DNA of 42,778 nt from an uncultured Clostridia bacterium. Its GTDB lineage: Bacteria > Bacillota > Clostridia > Oscillospirales > CAG-272. The position numbers were made by a program, and so were the translations under genes. Below the pieces are notes generated by a model. It saw only the letters and a program-made list of their open reading frames with translations, made no database searches and had not been told where the DNA came from. The stretch is from the NCBI GenBank assembly GCA_944393415.1, contig CALYAD010000026.1:1-42778 (forward strand), given 5' to 3'. Numbering within the stretch: position 1 is the first letter of the stretch; every line of letters starts with the position of its first letter. Below are positions 6,547 through 14,432 of the stretch, one piece after another.

Positions 6547-8580
6547 ATGAAGAATAAAAATGTTGTAACAGGCATAAAGCTTGCTGTTTCAGCAGTTCTT
6601 GCAGCATTATTTTATCTTGTGGGAGTATTGATATCAGGCGGATTGGGCACTGATGTGATGGACTCCTTAACTGTCGTAGCTATTATCTCGTTTTCCGTGA
6701 TTTTAGTTATGCTGATATTCAGTATCGCGGCGGCCGCAATATATAATAAACGCAAAAGGGGCGTTTCGGTTGCTGATACTCAAAAGTATTTTTTGGCGCG
6801 GAAATCAGACGCGGAAAGATCATTGAAAAAGGTTTCGGGAAGAATAAGGCTGTTAAGAATAACCATACGTATATATACCGTACTGATATTTCTTCTTAAC
6901 GCGCTGCTGATGCTCACAATGGGAGCAAGCGGCTTTAAATTCGGAATCGCGCTTTTTTCAGTATATATATTTTTCGGTTGTCTCGGCAGAATCAAAAAAG
7001 CGCGTAAGGGTGATTTTTCGGGATATACTGATCCGGGTAAATATCCTTATCTGCATTCTCTTGCAAAAAAAGCGGCAAAAACGTTTGGTATCAGGGGCAA
7101 TGTCCGTATTATGCTTATGCCTGATTGCAACGCGGGAATAGCCAGAATAGGGGGGACCTTTTCTCTTCAGCTTGGTATCGTCATGCTATATATGCTTTCA
7201 GAGGAAGAGCTGTATCAGGTTTTGTTGCATGAATTTGCGCATATGACTCCGGGATGCATCCCGTCGGAAAATGAGACGGAGCTTTTTGAAGAGATAGCTT
7301 CCCGGGAAAAATCCGATTTTGACAGGATAATGGATCTGATGTTCGCGTTTTTCGACAGGCTCTATTTGTTTGAGTATTTTATGTACAGAACTACGGCTTC
7401 GCTTTATATTGAGAAGCTGGCGGACGACGCTGTACTTAAGTACGGAACTCCGGAAATTGCGGCTTCCGCGCTTATGAAAATAGATTTTTACAGTAAATAT
7501 GAATTTTGCGAACGCGGTAAGGAGCTGTTTTTCGAGCCTGAAGAAATGAGAAGAGACGGTGTGTCGGGTATTTGCCGGGAATTTAAAGCTTCGTTATCAG
7601 AAAATGAGGGCCTGTGGAGACATCTTATCGATGTGGAGATAGAGCCTCGCTCCGCCTCGCATCCTATACTTCGCAACCGGCTCGCGGCGCTTGGCGTGAG
7701 CGGGGTAAGGCTGATAGATAATACAGCGGATTCGTCGTCACAATATCGTCAGGAAACCGAAAAGGCTGTTTCGGAGGGCGATGAGATGATGTATGAATAT
7801 AATAAGGAAGATTATGCCGAAAAAAGAAGGGTTTATTATCTTGAGCCGCTTGAAACGGTCCGTAAATGGGAGGAGAGCGGAAGAAAGGTTTTGCCGGAGG
7901 AAGCCCGACCGGTTATAGACGCGCTTTGCAAATTGAACCGGATAGAGGAGGCGGAAGAGCTGTGCGATAAAATAATCAGTGAAAGTGAAAACGTATACGC
8001 AACGGCTCACGCGCATTTCGTTAAAGGTCAGCTCATGACCGAAAGATGTGATAAGGGAGGAATAGATCACCTTTATAAGGCGATTGAGATCAATAAAAAC
8101 TATACGGACAGCGCGCTTGAGCTTATCGGGAATGTCTGCTGCATGCTCGGGCTTTCGGATGAGCTTGAAAAGTACCGTGAATTCGCTGTTAAAACCGAGC
8201 AGGAACAGCGCGATAAATATAGTGAATTACCTGGGCTGAAAAGCTCGGACAAGCTTGTATACGACAGTATGCCGGCAGACATGCGCAGCGGTATTGTTTC
8301 AAGGATAGTTTCTATTGAGGATAACCGAATAAACAGAATATATCTGGTGCGTAAAATAATTACTGACGATATTTTTACCAGCGCTTTTGTTATTCGTTTT
8401 CTTCCTGAGACAGATGAAAACACCGTGAAAAGGGTAATGGATAATATTTTCAATTATCTTGATACATATCCCGTTAAATGGCAGTTCTCACTGTTTTTGT
8501 ACGATCCCACGACTGCAGCCGCGGTGAAAAAGGTGAAGAACTCGCTGCTTTACAGCTCCGAACAGGCTGCCGATGCCTGA
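6547..8580 (+). CDS. Membrane M48-type zinc metallopeptidase with C-terminal helical repeats
   Basis: A 677-residue protein. Residues 1-70 hold two membrane helices, and about 100-150 hold two more. The protease domain carries LLHEFAHM, giving the HExxH zinc motif at residues 228-232, and YIEKLADDAVLKYG (Glu near 289) matches the third zinc ligand helix of M48 peptidases. After about residue 430 the chain has TPR-like helix pairs (ARPVIDALCKLNRIEEAEELCDKI, HAHFVKGQLMTERCDKGGIDHLYKAIEIN) and a further unknown domain. M48 enzymes such as HtpX cut membrane or secreted proteins; this fusion is longer and its targets are unknown. Start ATG 6547 follows AAGGGAAA. It has its own promoter and converges on the histidine kinase gene. 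Confidence 0.85.
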   Translation: MKNKNVVTGIKLAVSAVLAALFYLVGVLISGGLGTDVMDSLTVVAIISFSVILVMLIFSIAAAAIYNKRKRGVSVADTQKYFLARKSDAERSLKKVSGRIRLLRITIRIYTVLIFLLNALLMLTMGASGFKFGIALFSVYIFFGCLGRIKKARKGDFSGYTDPGKYPYLHSLAKKAAKTFGIRGNVRIMLMPDCNAGIARIGGTFSLQLGIVMLYMLSEEELYQVLLHEFAHMTPGCIPSENETELFEEIASREKSDFDRIMDLMFAFFDRLYLFEYFMYRTTASLYIEKLADDAVLKYGTPEIAASALMKIDFYSKYEFCERGKELFFEPEEMRRDGVSGICREFKASLSENEGLWRHLIDVEIEPRSASHPILRNRLAALGVSGVRLIDNTADSSSQYRQETEKAVSEGDEMMYEYNKEDYAEKRRVYYLEPLETVRKWEESGRKVLPEEARPVIDALCKLNRIEEAEELCDKIISESENVYATAHAHFVKGQLMTERCDKGGIDHLYKAIEINKNYTDSALELIGNVCCMLGLSDELEKYREFAVKTEQEQRDKYSELPGLKSSDKLVYDSMPADMRSGIVSRIVSIEDNRINRIYLVRKIITDDIFTSAFVIRFLPETDENTVKRVMDNIFNYLDTYPVKWQFSLFLYDPTTAAAVKKVKNSLLYSSEQAADA

Positions 8581-8618
8581 TTGCTTCTTTCATACCCTTT
8601 ATTTCGTCTGCCGCGGTT

Positions 8619-9506
8619 TCATTCGCTTGGAAAGCGGACGTATATGCTGAGGATATTATCACGGTATTCCGCTGATATTTCTCCTTTCATGCGCTCTACT
8701 AAGGTACGCGCTATAGCAAGGCCGAGTCCGGTGGAGCGTCTGGCGCTCTCAACCGTGTAAAAACGGTCGAAAAGCTTGCCGACCTCTGTCTCGCTCAGTG
8801 AGGAGGCTGTATTGGAAAAAACAGTCTCGCCGCTATCGGAAAGAGTCACGGAAAGATCTCCGTCGCTGTACTTTACCGCGTTGCTCAGCAGATTTGAGTA
8901 TACCCTCAAAAGCGACTGCCGGTCAAGAATACGAATGACTTTTTGCTCCGGAGTTATTATTATCGGCTCGATTCCGCGTTTCTTTAAAACGGAGTAAAAG
9001 GAAGATATGCTTTCCTCAAGCAGCTCGCGCATGTCGACGGGAGCTGCCTCATTATCCTTTTCCCCGGAGCTGATTATGGAGTAGCGGAGAAGCTCATCAG
9101 TCAGTTGTGCGAGGGTTTCCACACGATTTCTGATTATGGAAATATACCGTTCTGCGTTAACTGATTTTTCCTCGGAGTCGAGGAGCTCCAGATAACCGCT
9201 GATAGCGGTGAGCGGTGTGCGCAGGTCATGTGAAACGTTGGTTATTGCTTCCTTCAATTCACGATCTCCGTTCTGATAACGAATCCGCTGTTTTCTGAGA
9301 AGAGTAAGCTGAGCGTTCAATTCACCCGCAAGCCGTCTTATATTTTTGTCGTTTGAGGACACATATATAAGGTTATTGGTATCCTCCGAGAGGCGGGATG
9401 TTATTTCCGAGCGTATTTCGTCTATACTCTTTCGTACAAGCAGCAGTTTTATTAAAAGAAAAGCGTTTAAAGCGGCAAGTGCGCCGCATATTATCCATAC
9501 AAGCAT
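8619..9506 (-). CDS. Sensor histidine kinase
   Basis: A 295-residue membrane histidine kinase with one N-terminal membrane helix (residues 1-24) and almost no extracellular sensor, a layout seen in kinases that work with ABC transporters. The phospho-acceptor His is in NVSHDLRTPLT at about residue 93; the ATP-binding domain shows the N box (LLSNAVKYS) and G box (STGLGLAI), although the DxG box is shortened to LSDSGET. It belongs with the response regulator and ABC transporter just upstream in transcription order, as in bacitracin/lantibiotic-sensing systems. Unusually it comes last, 193 bases after the permease, with a hairpin between them. Confidence 0.92.
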   Translation of the reverse strand: MLVWIICGALAALNAFLLIKLLLVRKSIDEIRSEITSRLSEDTNNLIYVSSNDKNIRRLAGELNAQLTLLRKQRIRYQNGDRELKEAITNVSHDLRTPLTAISGYLELLDSEEKSVNAERYISIIRNRVETLAQLTDELLRYSIISSGEKDNEAAPVDMRELLEESISSFYSVLKKRGIEPIIITPEQKVIRILDRQSLLRVYSNLLSNAVKYSDGDLSVTLSDSGETVFSNTASSLSETEVGKLFDRFYTVESARRSTGLGLAIARTLVERMKGEISAEYRDNILSIYVRFPSE

Positions 9507-9665
9507 AATTTGTGTAAATAATCCGTCAGAAAACCGTTTTCGTTAAGTTTCAGGGGCTGCTTCTTTAATTTCCGTGAGAAAGCTTTCAAGAACTTCTCTA
9601 AAAAAGGTGTATCATTGCAAGCCCCTTACTCAAAACCAAGCATACATTGATTTCAGAAAAGTTTT

Positions 9666-9694
9666 GAATGGGAAAAAGCTGTTTTTTCCCATTC
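9666..9694 (-). terminator. Hairpin between ABC permease and histidine kinase genes
   Basis: GAATGGGAAAAA pairs with TTTTTCCCATTC, a near-perfect helix with U-rich and A-rich arms that could terminate on either strand. It would reduce read-through into the kinase gene. Confidence 0.65.
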
Positions 9695-9699
9695 TTTAA

Positions 9700-10542
9700 T
9701 TATTTCAGATCCTTTTTCCGGAACAAAGCAATGCCGGTGCCGGTAAAAAGTACGATGATCGCGAGTGAATAAAGCGGCAGCCTGTATTCAAACTCAAATT
9801 CATCACTATACATTTGTGATACCTGTAAAGCCTGACCGGACGGAAGGACGTCATTCGCTGCCAAAAGCAACTCACGTTTCAGCCCTCTCGGATAATCCGG
9901 ATTCGGAATGGGATCGTCATAGCCGACTATATCTCCGTTGACGTCATAAATAAAATTGTCATAGTACTCAGGGGCGGACAGAAGCTGACTTATTGACATA
10001 GAGGCAAATAGCATGATAAAGGATGTCAAAAGACAGATGACAGCGGAGCTGGTACGGTTCTGAAATAGCATAGCGATAAAGACGAAAATAGCGGAGTACG
10101 CTATGGTCAATGAAATGCAGATCAGAGAGTTTAAAAGCAGGTGCAGAACATCGTCCGAAAACCATCTTTGTAATATAGCTCCGGTAACAAAGGAAGAAAG
10201 GCAGTATGCGAGGATAAAAGCCATACCGGATACGGAGACCAATATAAGGTTGGACAAATAAATGACAGTACGTTTATGTCCGGCGGTGATCTTATTTCGT
10301 ATGGTGCCGTCGCTGTAATCCGTGCCGACAAAAATGCTCGCGAAGACCGCGATGGCTATCCCTATAAATACCGCCATGGCAAAGAAGCCCATGTCTATAG
10401 GCAGCTTGATAGCGTAATATTCTTCCTGATTACGTATATTTACTCTCATAAAAACAGCGTATGCGGCTGAGAGAGCCGTGATTAGCCGGAAAAGCTTGCT
10501 TTTCAATATCCGAGAAAATCCGGAGGACAGTAGCTTATTCAT
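9700..10542 (-). CDS. ABC transporter permease (ABC-2 type, lantibiotic/bacitracin-resistance-like)
   Basis: 280 residues from ATG at 10542, chosen because AAAGGAGG lies 10 bases upstream and the start overlaps the ATPase stop by 8 bases (translational coupling); a longer in-frame ORF begins at 10593 but lacks this signal. About six membrane helices are visible, beginning LFRLITALSAAYAVF and ending LPLYSLAIIVLFTGTGIALF, with the cytosolic signature GTDYSDGTIRNKITAGHKR, typical of permeases paired with BcrA-like ATPases. A large extracellular loop near DNFIYDVNGDIVGYDDP contains acidic residues. Likely exports or removes an antimicrobial peptide or lipid-II-binding compound; substrate inferred from family only. 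Confidence 0.9.
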   Translation of the reverse strand: MNKLLSSGFSRILKSKLFRLITALSAAYAVFMRVNIRNQEEYYAIKLPIDMGFFAMAVFIGIAIAVFASIFVGTDYSDGTIRNKITAGHKRTVIYLSNLILVSVSGMAFILAYCLSSFVTGAILQRWFSDDVLHLLLNSLICISLTIAYSAIFVFIAMLFQNRTSSAVICLLTSFIMLFASMSISQLLSAPEYYDNFIYDVNGDIVGYDDPIPNPDYPRGLKRELLLAANDVLPSGQALQVSQMYSDEFEFEYRLPLYSLAIIVLFTGTGIALFRKKDLK

Positions 10543-11473
10543 TGGACGCCGCCTCCTTTTTTCCGCCGACAAGATTGACGTAATAGTTTTCAAGGCTTTC
10601 GTCGTTTTCGTGCATTGAAATAACGTCGCAGCCCTGGGAAGCGAGAGAGGTTATAAGCGCCGTTACGCCGACATTTCCGTAAACGTCGGCTTCGCTGTCG
10701 GAAATCACCGAGTATTCTATCCCCATACCGTCAAGCACGCGGCAAAGTACGCTCAGACTGCTGACTTTTAGCCTTACGCACTTTCGGCAGGCAGACTCAA
10801 GCTCCTGAGCGCTTATTTCCTTTACTAAATAGCCGCTGTCGATAAAGCCGTAATGGGTGGCTAATTTTGAAAGCTCGTCAAGTATATGGCTGGATATAAG
10901 AAATGTGATTGCCCGCTGACGGTTCAGCTTCAGTATCAGCTCGCGCATTTCAATTATACCCTGTGGGTCAAGACCGTTAATCGGTTCATCCAGTACCAGC
11001 AGGTCGGGATTTCCGCAAAGCGCGACGGCGATGCCGAGGCGTTGACGCATACCGAGTGAAAAATTTTTGGCTTTTTTCTTTTCGGTGTTTTCAAGACCGA
11101 CCAGCTTCAGCAGCTCGGATATGCCGTCGTAGGTGGGCATACCGAGTATTCTGTACTGATGGCGCAGGTTTTCCAAAGCCGTCATATCAAGATATATCGA
11201 CGGGGTCTCGACTACCGCGCCCATTCTTTTGCGGCAATCGGAGATCGATTTGCTTTGACTTGGGACTCCGTACAGTGTGTAGCTTCCGGAGGTCGGCTCT
11301 TGGAGTCCGCATATAAGTCTTATCAAAGTTGTCTTTCCCGCTCCGTTTTTCCCGACGAAGCCGTAAATCGCGCCCTTCGGGACGTGCATGGAGAGACCGT
11401 TAAGCGCCTTGAAGTGCTTGTATTGCTTGCACAGGGCGTCTGTGGTCAGTACAAATTCCGTTTTTGAGTTCAT
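10535..11473 (-). CDS. ABC transporter ATP-binding protein (BcrA/lantibiotic-resistance type)
   Basis: A 312-residue ATPase with Walker A GKNGAGKT (41-48), signature FSLGMRQR (138-145), Walker B LLVLDEP (158-164) and switch His in SSHILDELSKLA. After about residue 220 a C-terminal extension of about 90 residues (LKVSSLSVLCRVLDGMGIEYSVI) resembles the regulatory tail of BcrA-like subunits. It powers the permease encoded next. Transcription starts from a promoter whose upstream side holds 12-base-spaced direct repeats, so it is probably controlled by the neighbouring response regulator. RBS AAAGGAG precedes the ATG. Confidence 0.93.
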   Translation of the reverse strand: MNSKTEFVLTTDALCKQYKHFKALNGLSMHVPKGAIYGFVGKNGAGKTTLIRLICGLQEPTSGSYTLYGVPSQSKSISDCRKRMGAVVETPSIYLDMTALENLRHQYRILGMPTYDGISELLKLVGLENTEKKKAKNFSLGMRQRLGIAVALCGNPDLLVLDEPINGLDPQGIIEMRELILKLNRQRAITFLISSHILDELSKLATHYGFIDSGYLVKEISAQELESACRKCVRLKVSSLSVLCRVLDGMGIEYSVISDSEADVYGNVGVTALITSLASQGCDVISMHENDESLENYYVNLVGGKKEAASNE

Positions 11474-11507
11474 TTTTTGATTAGTACTCCTTTCTTTTTA
11501 TGACATC

Positions 11508-11565
11508 ATTATAACACCGGATAGTAAAGAAACCGGTAAAGAAAAGAGTAAAGATAAAGTTAAGA
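11508..11565 (-). promoter_or_regulatory. Promoter of the ABC operon with direct-repeat operator
   Basis: On the minus strand TATAAT (11508-11513) lacks a good -35 box; instead the plus-strand sequence GTAAAGA occurs at 11524, 11536 and 11548, exactly 12 bases apart, with an imperfect fourth copy GTTAAGA at 11559. Direct repeats at about one helical turn overlapping the -35 position are the usual binding pattern of OmpR-family response regulators. Confidence 0.7.
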
Positions 11566-11567
11566 TT

Positions 11568-12230
11568 TCAGTTTTCAGTAAGCCTGAAGCCTATGCCCCA
11601 GACTGCCTCAATGCAGCCTCTGCCGCAAATAGCCCTCAGTTTTCTGCGTAAATTGCTTATATGAGTTTTCAGGGAATCCTCCGTACAGTCAGGAGTGTCG
11701 AGGGAAATGAGGTCGAGAATAGCTGATTTGGTTATAACGGACGACGGTTTTTTCATCAAAAGCTTTAGGATGGCGTATTCGGTTCGGGTCAGGTGCACGG
11801 AGTTGTCGCCGCAGCATACACAGTGGGAGGCGGTATCAAGCGTGATATCCGAAAATGTCAGAATCTCGGAAATGTTTTCCGGAGATTTTCTTAGCCTTGC
11901 CACTATTCTGGCAAGCAGCTCGCGCGTATCAAAGGGCTTTGTGACATAATCCGCCGCGCCTCCGAGCAGCAGATCGGTCTTGCTGTCGGTGTCGGCTTTA
12001 GCGCTGACAACTATGACCGGAATATTCTTTATTGCCGCCATTACTTCCTCACCGCTCATTCCGGGAAGCATAAGATCAAGCAGGATAAGGTCAGGGGAGT
12101 ATGCGCCGATGGCGAGCAGGGCTTCGGTACCCGAATAAGCCCGTGAGACACGGTAACCTTCTCTTGTCAGTATTTCCTCCAGCATATTTCCTATATGGAT
12201 ATCATCGTCGACTATCAGTATTTTATACAT
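11568..12230 (-). CDS. OmpR-family response regulator
   Basis: 220 residues from ATG 12230 (MYKILIVDDD). A longer frame extends to 12347 but passes through repeat sequence, and the classical receiver N-terminus fixes the start. The receiver domain has the acidic pair DDD at 8-10, phospho-acceptor Asp52 in LILLDLMLPG, and the conserved Lys in VTKPFDTRELLARI. The C-terminal winged helix reads LTRTEYAILKLLMKKPSSVITKSAIL and LKTHISNLRRKL. It is expected to be phosphorylated by the kinase encoded at 8619-9506 and to activate the ABC genes next door through the 12-base direct repeats. Its leader carries two copies of a 100-base repeat. Confidence 0.93.
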   Translation of the reverse strand: MYKILIVDDDIHIGNMLEEILTREGYRVSRAYSGTEALLAIGAYSPDLILLDLMLPGMSGEEVMAAIKNIPVIVVSAKADTDSKTDLLLGGAADYVTKPFDTRELLARIVARLRKSPENISEILTFSDITLDTASHCVCCGDNSVHLTRTEYAILKLLMKKPSSVITKSAILDLISLDTPDCTEDSLKTHISNLRRKLRAICGRGCIEAVWGIGFRLTEN

Positions 12231-12250
12231 TATAAGTGTGCGCCTTTCAT

Positions 12251-12475
12251 TGCAGTCTCCCATGCCGCCGCAGACGGCCGAAAAACGTAAATATAATTTT
12301 CGCGAGAAAATTTGAGCGTGAAACCACCTGAACACGGATATGATCAAACTAAACTTTCACGCTTCCATACCGTCGAATGAAGCCGGATATGAAAAATTTT
12401 CGCGAGAAAATTTGAGCGTGAAACCACCTGAACGCGGATATGATCAAACTAAACTTTCACGCTTCCATACCGTCG
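12251..12475 (-). repeat. Tandem structured leader repeat upstream of the response regulator
   Basis: Two 81-base copies (12295-12375 and 12395-12475) exactly 100 bases apart differ at one base (12333 A, 12433 G). Each contains the palindromic block GCGTGAAA...TTTCACGC (12316-12362 and 12416-12462) and the helix AAATTTTC-tcgc-GAAAATT. Read towards the gene, the array ends in a GCCGTC/GGCGGC hairpin plus ATGGGAGAC at 12251-12280, the family B module. An AAAGG just before ATG 12230 is the probable ribosome binding site. Confidence 0.8.
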
Positions 12476-12533
12476 CGGGCGGGTTAATAGAAATAATCGT
12501 AAAAAATATACACGCTAAGCGGTCAAAAGAGAA

Positions 12534-13322
12534 TCAGCCGAGCGCGACATCGAGAAGCATCATAAGAGCAAAACCTACGGCTACTCCGATAGTTCCGATG
12601 TTGCTGTGGTCTCCCGCCTGGGATTCGGGGATGAGCTCCTCAACCACTACATATATCATTGCTCCGGCGGCAAACGCGAGTATAAACGGAAGTATGGGAG
12701 TTATAAGAGAGGTAAGAAGTATTGTCAGAAGCGCCCCAAGCGGTTCGACGATCCCGGACAGCACCCCATAGGAAAACGCGCGGCGTTTTGATATACCGGT
12801 ACCGATTAGCGGAGCCGAGATGATCGCCCCCTCGGGGAAATTCTGAACCGCGATGCCGATGGCGAGCGCAAACGCTCCGGCGGTGGAGATTACCGTGCCG
12901 CCGGAGGACATTCCTGCAAATACTACGCCTACCGCCATTCCCTCGGGTATATTATGAAGCGTTACCGCAAGTACGAGCATAAGAGATTTTCCGAGTCCCG
13001 ATTTGTGTCCTTCCGGTTTATCGGAATCTAAATGAAGATGCGGGATCAGGCTGTCGAGTACAAGAAGGAATATCATTCCGAACAGAAATCCCGATACGGC
13101 CGGAAGCCAGGCTATATGACCGTTGTCTTCCGCCATTTCTATCGACGGAATCAAAAGAGACCATACGGACGCCGCGATCATGACCCCGGAGGCAAATCCA
13201 AGCAGCGCCTTTTGCAGTTTTGGGGACATTTCTTTTTTAAGGAAAAATACTGTCGCGGCTCCGAGCACCGTTCCGGCAAGGGGAAGCAGGAGACCGATTA
13301 CGATCTTCATTGTATCATTCAT
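12534..13322 (-). CDS. ZIP-family divalent metal transporter
   Basis: 262 residues from ATG 13322 (MNDTMKIVIG, with GGAG upstream). Eight membrane helices can be drawn. The two metal-site helices are clear: VTLHNIPEGMAVGVVF (HNxPEG motif) and IGIAVQNFPEGAIISAP (second xNxPEG motif), as in ZupT/GufA-type ZIP proteins. A short His/Asp-containing loop (HLHLDSDKPEGHKSG) between helices 3 and 4 is the usual variable metal-binding loop. Predicted to import zinc, possibly iron or manganese. It is transcribed away from the feo operon, and the shared 400-base region holds promoters for both. Confidence 0.92.
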   Translation of the reverse strand: MNDTMKIVIGLLLPLAGTVLGAATVFFLKKEMSPKLQKALLGFASGVMIAASVWSLLIPSIEMAEDNGHIAWLPAVSGFLFGMIFLLVLDSLIPHLHLDSDKPEGHKSGLGKSLMLVLAVTLHNIPEGMAVGVVFAGMSSGGTVISTAGAFALAIGIAVQNFPEGAIISAPLIGTGISKRRAFSYGVLSGIVEPLGALLTILLTSLITPILPFILAFAAGAMIYVVVEELIPESQAGDHSNIGTIGVAVGFALMMLLDVALG

Positions 13323-13454
13323 ATATACTTTAACTCCATTCTGAAATAATCCGCGGATCAAAACAAACTGCTGAGAGCTATAACCTTTGTCAGGCTTACC
13401 GCGATGTGTTTTGATGGCGGCGTGTCGATAAAAAAGCGATAGTATATTTATTGG

Positions 13455-13466
13455 TTCAAATTTGAA
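13455..13466. promoter_or_regulatory. 12-base perfect palindrome, candidate operator
   Basis: TTCAAATTTGAA lies between the ZIP promoter and the ZIP gene, about 20 bases downstream of the -10 box. A metal repressor site is plausible but unproven. Confidence 0.4.
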
Positions 13467-13486
13467 TTTCTATACTGTATTAGATT

Positions 13487-13515
13487 ATGATAACATTTAA
13501 ATATGAATATTTCAA
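13487..13515 (-). promoter_or_regulatory. Promoter of the ZIP transporter gene
   Basis: On the minus strand TTGAAA (13510-13515), 17-base spacer, TATCAT (13487-13492). Confidence 0.6.
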
Positions 13516-13627
13516 GACTTGTGAGTGTGTATACATCATATTTTGTTAAAATTATCAAGTGATGTCAATATATAATTGTGCATTGTTACAAATTTAAGAT
13601 ATTTAAGGAATTTATCTTATAAAGCTC

Positions 13628-13656
13628 TTGACAAAAGAAATAAGAAGTAGTAAAAT
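13628..13656 (+). promoter_or_regulatory. Sigma-A promoter of the feo operon
   Basis: Perfect TTGACA at 13628-13633, 17-base spacer, TAAAAT at 13651-13656. Confidence 0.8.
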
Positions 13657-13663
13657 ATAAGTA

Positions 13664-13679
13664 GTTAGCACACGCTAAC
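13664..13679. promoter_or_regulatory. Iron-box-like operator of the feo operon
   Basis: GTTAGC-ACAC-GCTAAC, a perfect 6+4+6 palindrome located at the expected transcription start. Its arms match the inner part of DtxR/IdeR-type iron boxes (TTAG...CTAA). A related site with identical geometry lies at 14334-14349, and a half-site GTTAGTGTG is at 13697. Confidence 0.7.
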
Positions 13680-13741
13680 CGAAATAAAAATTCCGAGTTA
13701 GTGTGTAATAAATATTGCCATGAAAGGAACGGTCATAAAAA

Positions 13742-13954
13742 ATGATGCCTGTTACACTCGCGGAGATAGGAGAGGAGTGTATAATAAAAAAAATAGGAGG
13801 GAGTCCCGAGGTTAAAAAGCATCTTGAGCATCTCGGCTTTGTCGTTGGCGGTATTGTAACGATCGTAAGCAGACTTGGCGGAAACATCATAGTCAATATA
13901 AAGGATTCCCGGATCGCGATCAGCGAGGAAACAGCAAGAAGGATATTTATTTAA
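13742..13954 (+). CDS. feoA: FeoA-domain protein (first of two)
   Basis: 70 residues forming one FeoA SH3-like domain: MPVTLAEIGEECIIKKIGG, KKHLEHLGFVVGGIVTIVSRLGGNIIVNIKDSRIAISEETARRIFI. The LGF.VG..V.I....GG pattern is diagnostic. Small cytosolic FeoA proteins regulate or support the FeoB iron channel. ATG 13742 is 13 bases after AAAGGA, and a second in-frame ATG follows at once. It opens the feo operon under the iron-box promoter and is followed by a second, different feoA; paired feoA genes are common in Clostridia. Confidence 0.88.
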   Translation: MMPVTLAEIGEECIIKKIGGSPEVKKHLEHLGFVVGGIVTIVSRLGGNIIVNIKDSRIAISEETARRIFI

Positions 13955-13989
13955 TAAAAATGATTAGGCGGCTTCGCGTGGCGTGCGAG

Positions 13990-14051
13990 GTTACGCCGAA
14001 GGTCGAGTGCACAAAGCGCTGTTTTAGCATAAGAAAGGAAGGGTCGTAATT
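13990..14051 (+). promoter_or_regulatory. Hairpin-SD leader (family C) before the second feoA
   Basis: GTGCACAAAGCGCTGTTTTAGCAT leads into AAGAAAGGAAGGGTCGTAA with Shine-Dalgarno AAAGGA at 14034-14039. It is closely related to the leaders at 2367 and 18915 although it lies inside an operon. Confidence 0.55.
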
Positions 14052-14273
14052 ATGAAAACTCTGAGTAACGCCGGTATCGGAGCAACCGTAAAGGTAGTAA
14101 AGCTCAGCGGAGAGGGAGCGGTTCGCCGCAGGATAATGGACATGGGGATAACAAAGGGAACGGAAATATACGTGCGCAAGGTCGCGCCGCTCGGAGATCC
14201 TATAGAAGTTACCGTGCGGGGCTATGAGCTGACGATCAGAAAGGCTGACGCGGGAATGATCGAGGTTGAATAA
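14052..14273 (+). CDS. feoA: FeoA-domain protein (second of two)
   Basis: 73 residues, one FeoA domain: MKTLSNAGIGATVKVVKLSGEGAVRRRIMDMGITKGTEIYVRKVAPLGDPIEVTVRGYELTIRKADAGMIEVE. The RRRIMDMGI..G..I.V...APLGDP.E..VRGY.L..R pattern is the canonical FeoA signature and is a better match to E. coli FeoA than the first copy. Acts in the cytosol with FeoB in ferrous iron uptake. ATG 14052 is 12 bases after AAAGGA. It is 97 bases behind the first feoA and 159 before feoB. Confidence 0.93.
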   Translation: MKTLSNAGIGATVKVVKLSGEGAVRRRIMDMGITKGTEIYVRKVAPLGDPIEVTVRGYELTIRKADAGMIEVE

Positions 14274-14333
14274 CCGTACATATTTATTCAAATAAAAATT
14301 AAGGGAGACATCCCTATGTTTTTTAACACATCA

Positions 14334-14349
14334 GTTAGCTAAAACTAAC
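14334..14349. promoter_or_regulatory. Second iron-box-like operator, before feoB
   Basis: GTTAG-CTAAAA-CTAAC, the same arm sequence and total length as the operator at 13664. A weak AGGGA-GACA-TCCCT hairpin with a T run (14302-14323) sits just upstream, so feoB may also have its own regulated start. Confidence 0.6.
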
Positions 14350-14432
14350 CGCGTTATGTTATAAGTATCGGTCTCCGATATATTTATAAGAATTTCCTTA
14401 GTCAGAAAATATGAGAAAGGAAGAAGTGACAT

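Noticed and set aside
12295..12475. CRISPR-like spacing of the two 81-bp copies
   Set aside because: Only two copies, the repeat is far longer than the 19-base gap, no cas genes, and related single copies occur elsewhere in front of genes.
13664..13679. Reading the feo palindrome as a classic Fur box
   Set aside because: Arms are GTTAGC/GCTAAC, not the GATAATGATWATCATTATC pattern; DtxR-type similarity is better.
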